In this document: piece by piece, positions 62,928 through 64,000 of the stretch
How the letters are laid out: the number at the start of each line of letters is the position of its first letter
Position numbering within the stretch: the first letter of the stretch is position 1
Program-made: the position numbers and the translations under genes
Notes under the pieces: generated by a model
The model's input: only the letters and a program-made list of their open reading frames with translations
Databases searched by the model: none
Told to the model about the DNA's origin: nothing
NCBI RefSeq assembly: GCF_000718255.1
Contig: NZ_JOFJ01000003.1
Location: forward strand, 1 to 64,000
Source: Spirillospora albida
Lineage (GTDB): Bacteria > Actinomycetota > Actinomycetes > Streptosporangiales > Streptosporangiaceae
DNA: 64,000 nucleotides
Reading direction: 5' to 3'

Positions 62928-63857
62928 TCAGTGCCATTCCCATTCGATCCCGACGATGCCGCGCCGGACGTTTCCGACCGCGATGTTCGCGCTGCCGGAC
63001 GTCCCGACCCACAGTTCGCCGAGCCGCCTGCGGGGCGCGGCGGACGTCTCGGCCGTGAAGCCGTAGCAGCGCGCGGGGAGCCGTTCGCCGAGGAACTCCA
63101 CGACCGCGACGTAGTCGTGGACGGGGTGCGGGAAGCGCCGGTCGTAGCCGTCCGGGACCGGGTCGGCGGGCGCGCCGGTGATCGGGCCGAGGTCGTACTC
63201 GACGACGGCCGTGTCGCCCGCGGCGAGGACCCGGTCGAAGACCAGTTCGAACGCGACCAGGCCGCCGGAGGCGCGGACCCTGCCGGGACGGCAGTAGCGG
63301 GCGGCGGCGAGCCCGTCGGCGCTCGGCCCGCCGTGGGCGGGCGTCCCGCCGGTCCAGTGCGCGCAGACGACCCGGTCGATGTCGTCGCCGGCGGCGCGCA
63401 GGACGGCCCGGACCGACAGTGTCCAGGTGCGGCGCTCCTCGTCGAGCCGGTAGATGTCGTGGATGCTGAGCCGGTCGAGGCGGTGGTCGCCGGACCGGTC
63501 CAGCTGACCGACGAGCCGGGCGTACCGGTCCGGATCGGGCCACAGGTCGCCCGCGGGACGGGCGCGGCCGCCGTCCGGCGGCGGCGCGGCGGTTCCCCGG
63601 CGGGCCCGGCCGCGCAGCGGGGGCGCGGAGGGGGCGGGGTCGTCCAGCAAACCGGTGAGGGTGCCGGGCGGGACGCCGAGGATCTCCTCGAGCGCGGTGA
63701 CGATCGCGCTGGAGCGCGGGCGGCTGCGGCCCCGCTGCCAGTAGCTGAGCGTGGCGACGCTGACGGTCACGCCGCGCCGGCCGAGCCGGTGGCGGATCCG
63801 TTCCAGGGTCAGCCCGCTCGCCGCGATGGCCTGCCGCAGTGCCCCGGCGAACTCCAC
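62928..63857 (-). CDS. HTH protein with C-terminal domain ending in WEW (paralogue 2)
   Basis: The 309-residue protein shares the plan of the 60524 gene. The N-terminal HTH (TLERIRHRLGRRGVTVSVAT, LSYWQRGRSRPR) is followed by a Pro/Arg-rich linker and a C-terminal domain ending GIEWEWH. LSIHDIYRLDEERRTWTL and LVFDRVLAAGDTAVVEYDLG align with its paralogue. It lies upstream of the protease gene on the same strand, with 171 bp between. A role in controlling the protease is possible. The gap 62757-62927 holds no operator I can define. Confidence 0.8.
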   Translation of the reverse strand: MEFAGALRQAIAASGLTLERIRHRLGRRGVTVSVATLSYWQRGRSRPRSSAIVTALEEILGVPPGTLTGLLDDPAPSAPPLRGRARRGTAAPPPDGGRARPAGDLWPDPDRYARLVGQLDRSGDHRLDRLSIHDIYRLDEERRTWTLSVRAVLRAAGDDIDRVVCAHWTGGTPAHGGPSADGLAAARYCRPGRVRASGGLVAFELVFDRVLAAGDTAVVEYDLGPITGAPADPVPDGYDRRFPHPVHDYVAVVEFLGERLPARCYGFTAETSAAPRRRLGELWVGTSGSANIAVGNVRRGIVGIEWEWH

Positions 63858-63905
63858 GGCCGGATGGTACCGGTCTGTGGCGGTTCCGTCTGCGGATGGA
63901 CGCGG

Positions 63906-64000
63906 TCAGAACAGGACAGAGGTGAACGTGCCGACCTCGGTGAAGCCGACCCGCCGGTACGCCGCCCGAGCCCGCGTGTTGTAGCTGTTGACGTACAGCG
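63906..64000 (-). CDS. GNAT-family acetyltransferase, 3' end only
   Basis: The last codons on the minus strand read LYVNSYNTRARAAYRRVGFT, EVGTFTSVLF and a stop. This is the C-terminal acetyl-CoA-binding and final strand region of DUF4081-type GNAT proteins. The rest lies beyond the window. Confidence 0.78.
   Translation of the reverse strand, partial: LYVNSYNTRARAAYRRVGFTEVGTFTSVLF

Overview
This is chromosomal DNA of a very high-GC actinomycete. The evidence is GC-rich codon use, a rimP-nusA-ylxR-infB-rbfA-nrnA-truB-ribF-rpsO-pnp-dapB backbone in actinobacterial order, actinobacterial small-protein families and many GTG starts. A Thermomonosporaceae/Actinomadura-like or other Streptosporangiales host would fit, but that is inferred from gene content only. 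No tRNA, rRNA or CRISPR array was seen.

Region 1 (1-10960) is a stack of nested mobile elements. The outer layer is a defective IS5-family insertion sequence whose 26-bp ends lie at 1-26 and 10935-10960. It is split by a Tn3-family transposon (about 805-10730) flanked by the 5-bp repeat GTTCT; removing the Tn3 restores a continuous transposase reading frame across the junction. The Tn3 carries a serine resolvase, a large TnpA and cargo. The cargo is a long secreted beta-repeat protein gene and a tiny two-helix membrane protein gene, and the secreted gene is itself broken by an IS21-family element (4382-6766). The outer IS also truncates a RibD-like reductase gene at 10961.

Region 2 (about 11598-27899, minus strand) is the conserved backbone for translation, RNA processing and lysine/cell-wall precursors: ribosome maturation (rimP, rbfA), transcription elongation (nusA), initiation factor IF-2, pAp/nanoRNA phosphatase, tRNA pseudouridine synthase, FAD synthesis (ribF), S15, PNPase, an M16 peptidase, DapB and a transglutaminase-like protein. 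Many neighbours overlap by ATGA or TGATG, which implies coupled translation. A hemolysin III-like membrane protein with its own operator-rich promoter sits inside the block.

Region 3 (28 to 45 kb) is mixed chromosomal content: a lipoprotein-like DUF4439 protein, a TRM11-like methyltransferase, a HAD hydrolase, a secreted beta-propeller-like protein, a YbhN-type flippase-like protein and a xylose-type ABC importer locus (binding protein, ATPase, permease, second ATPase, ROK repressor). These are followed by a zinc alcohol dehydrogenase, a Pth2-type peptidyl-tRNA hydrolase, a coiled-coil membrane protein, a tautomerase-like protein and a KstR2-like TetR regulator with a matching operator.

Region 4 (45 to 64 kb) holds a Dabb protein, a flavodoxin-like protein, a DUF2156 membrane protein, a serine hydrolase, endonuclease V, a hydroxysteroid-dehydrogenase-like SDR with an operator over its promoter, and an amidase and TetR pair sharing a 32-bp perfect palindrome. 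It also holds a two-component system with a divergent exported protein, a hotdog thioesterase, a cyclase-family hydrolase and a HipA-like kinase/DUF3037 pair. Last come a subtilase flanked by two paralogous HTH proteins ending in WEW, and the 3' end of a GNAT gene cut by the window edge.
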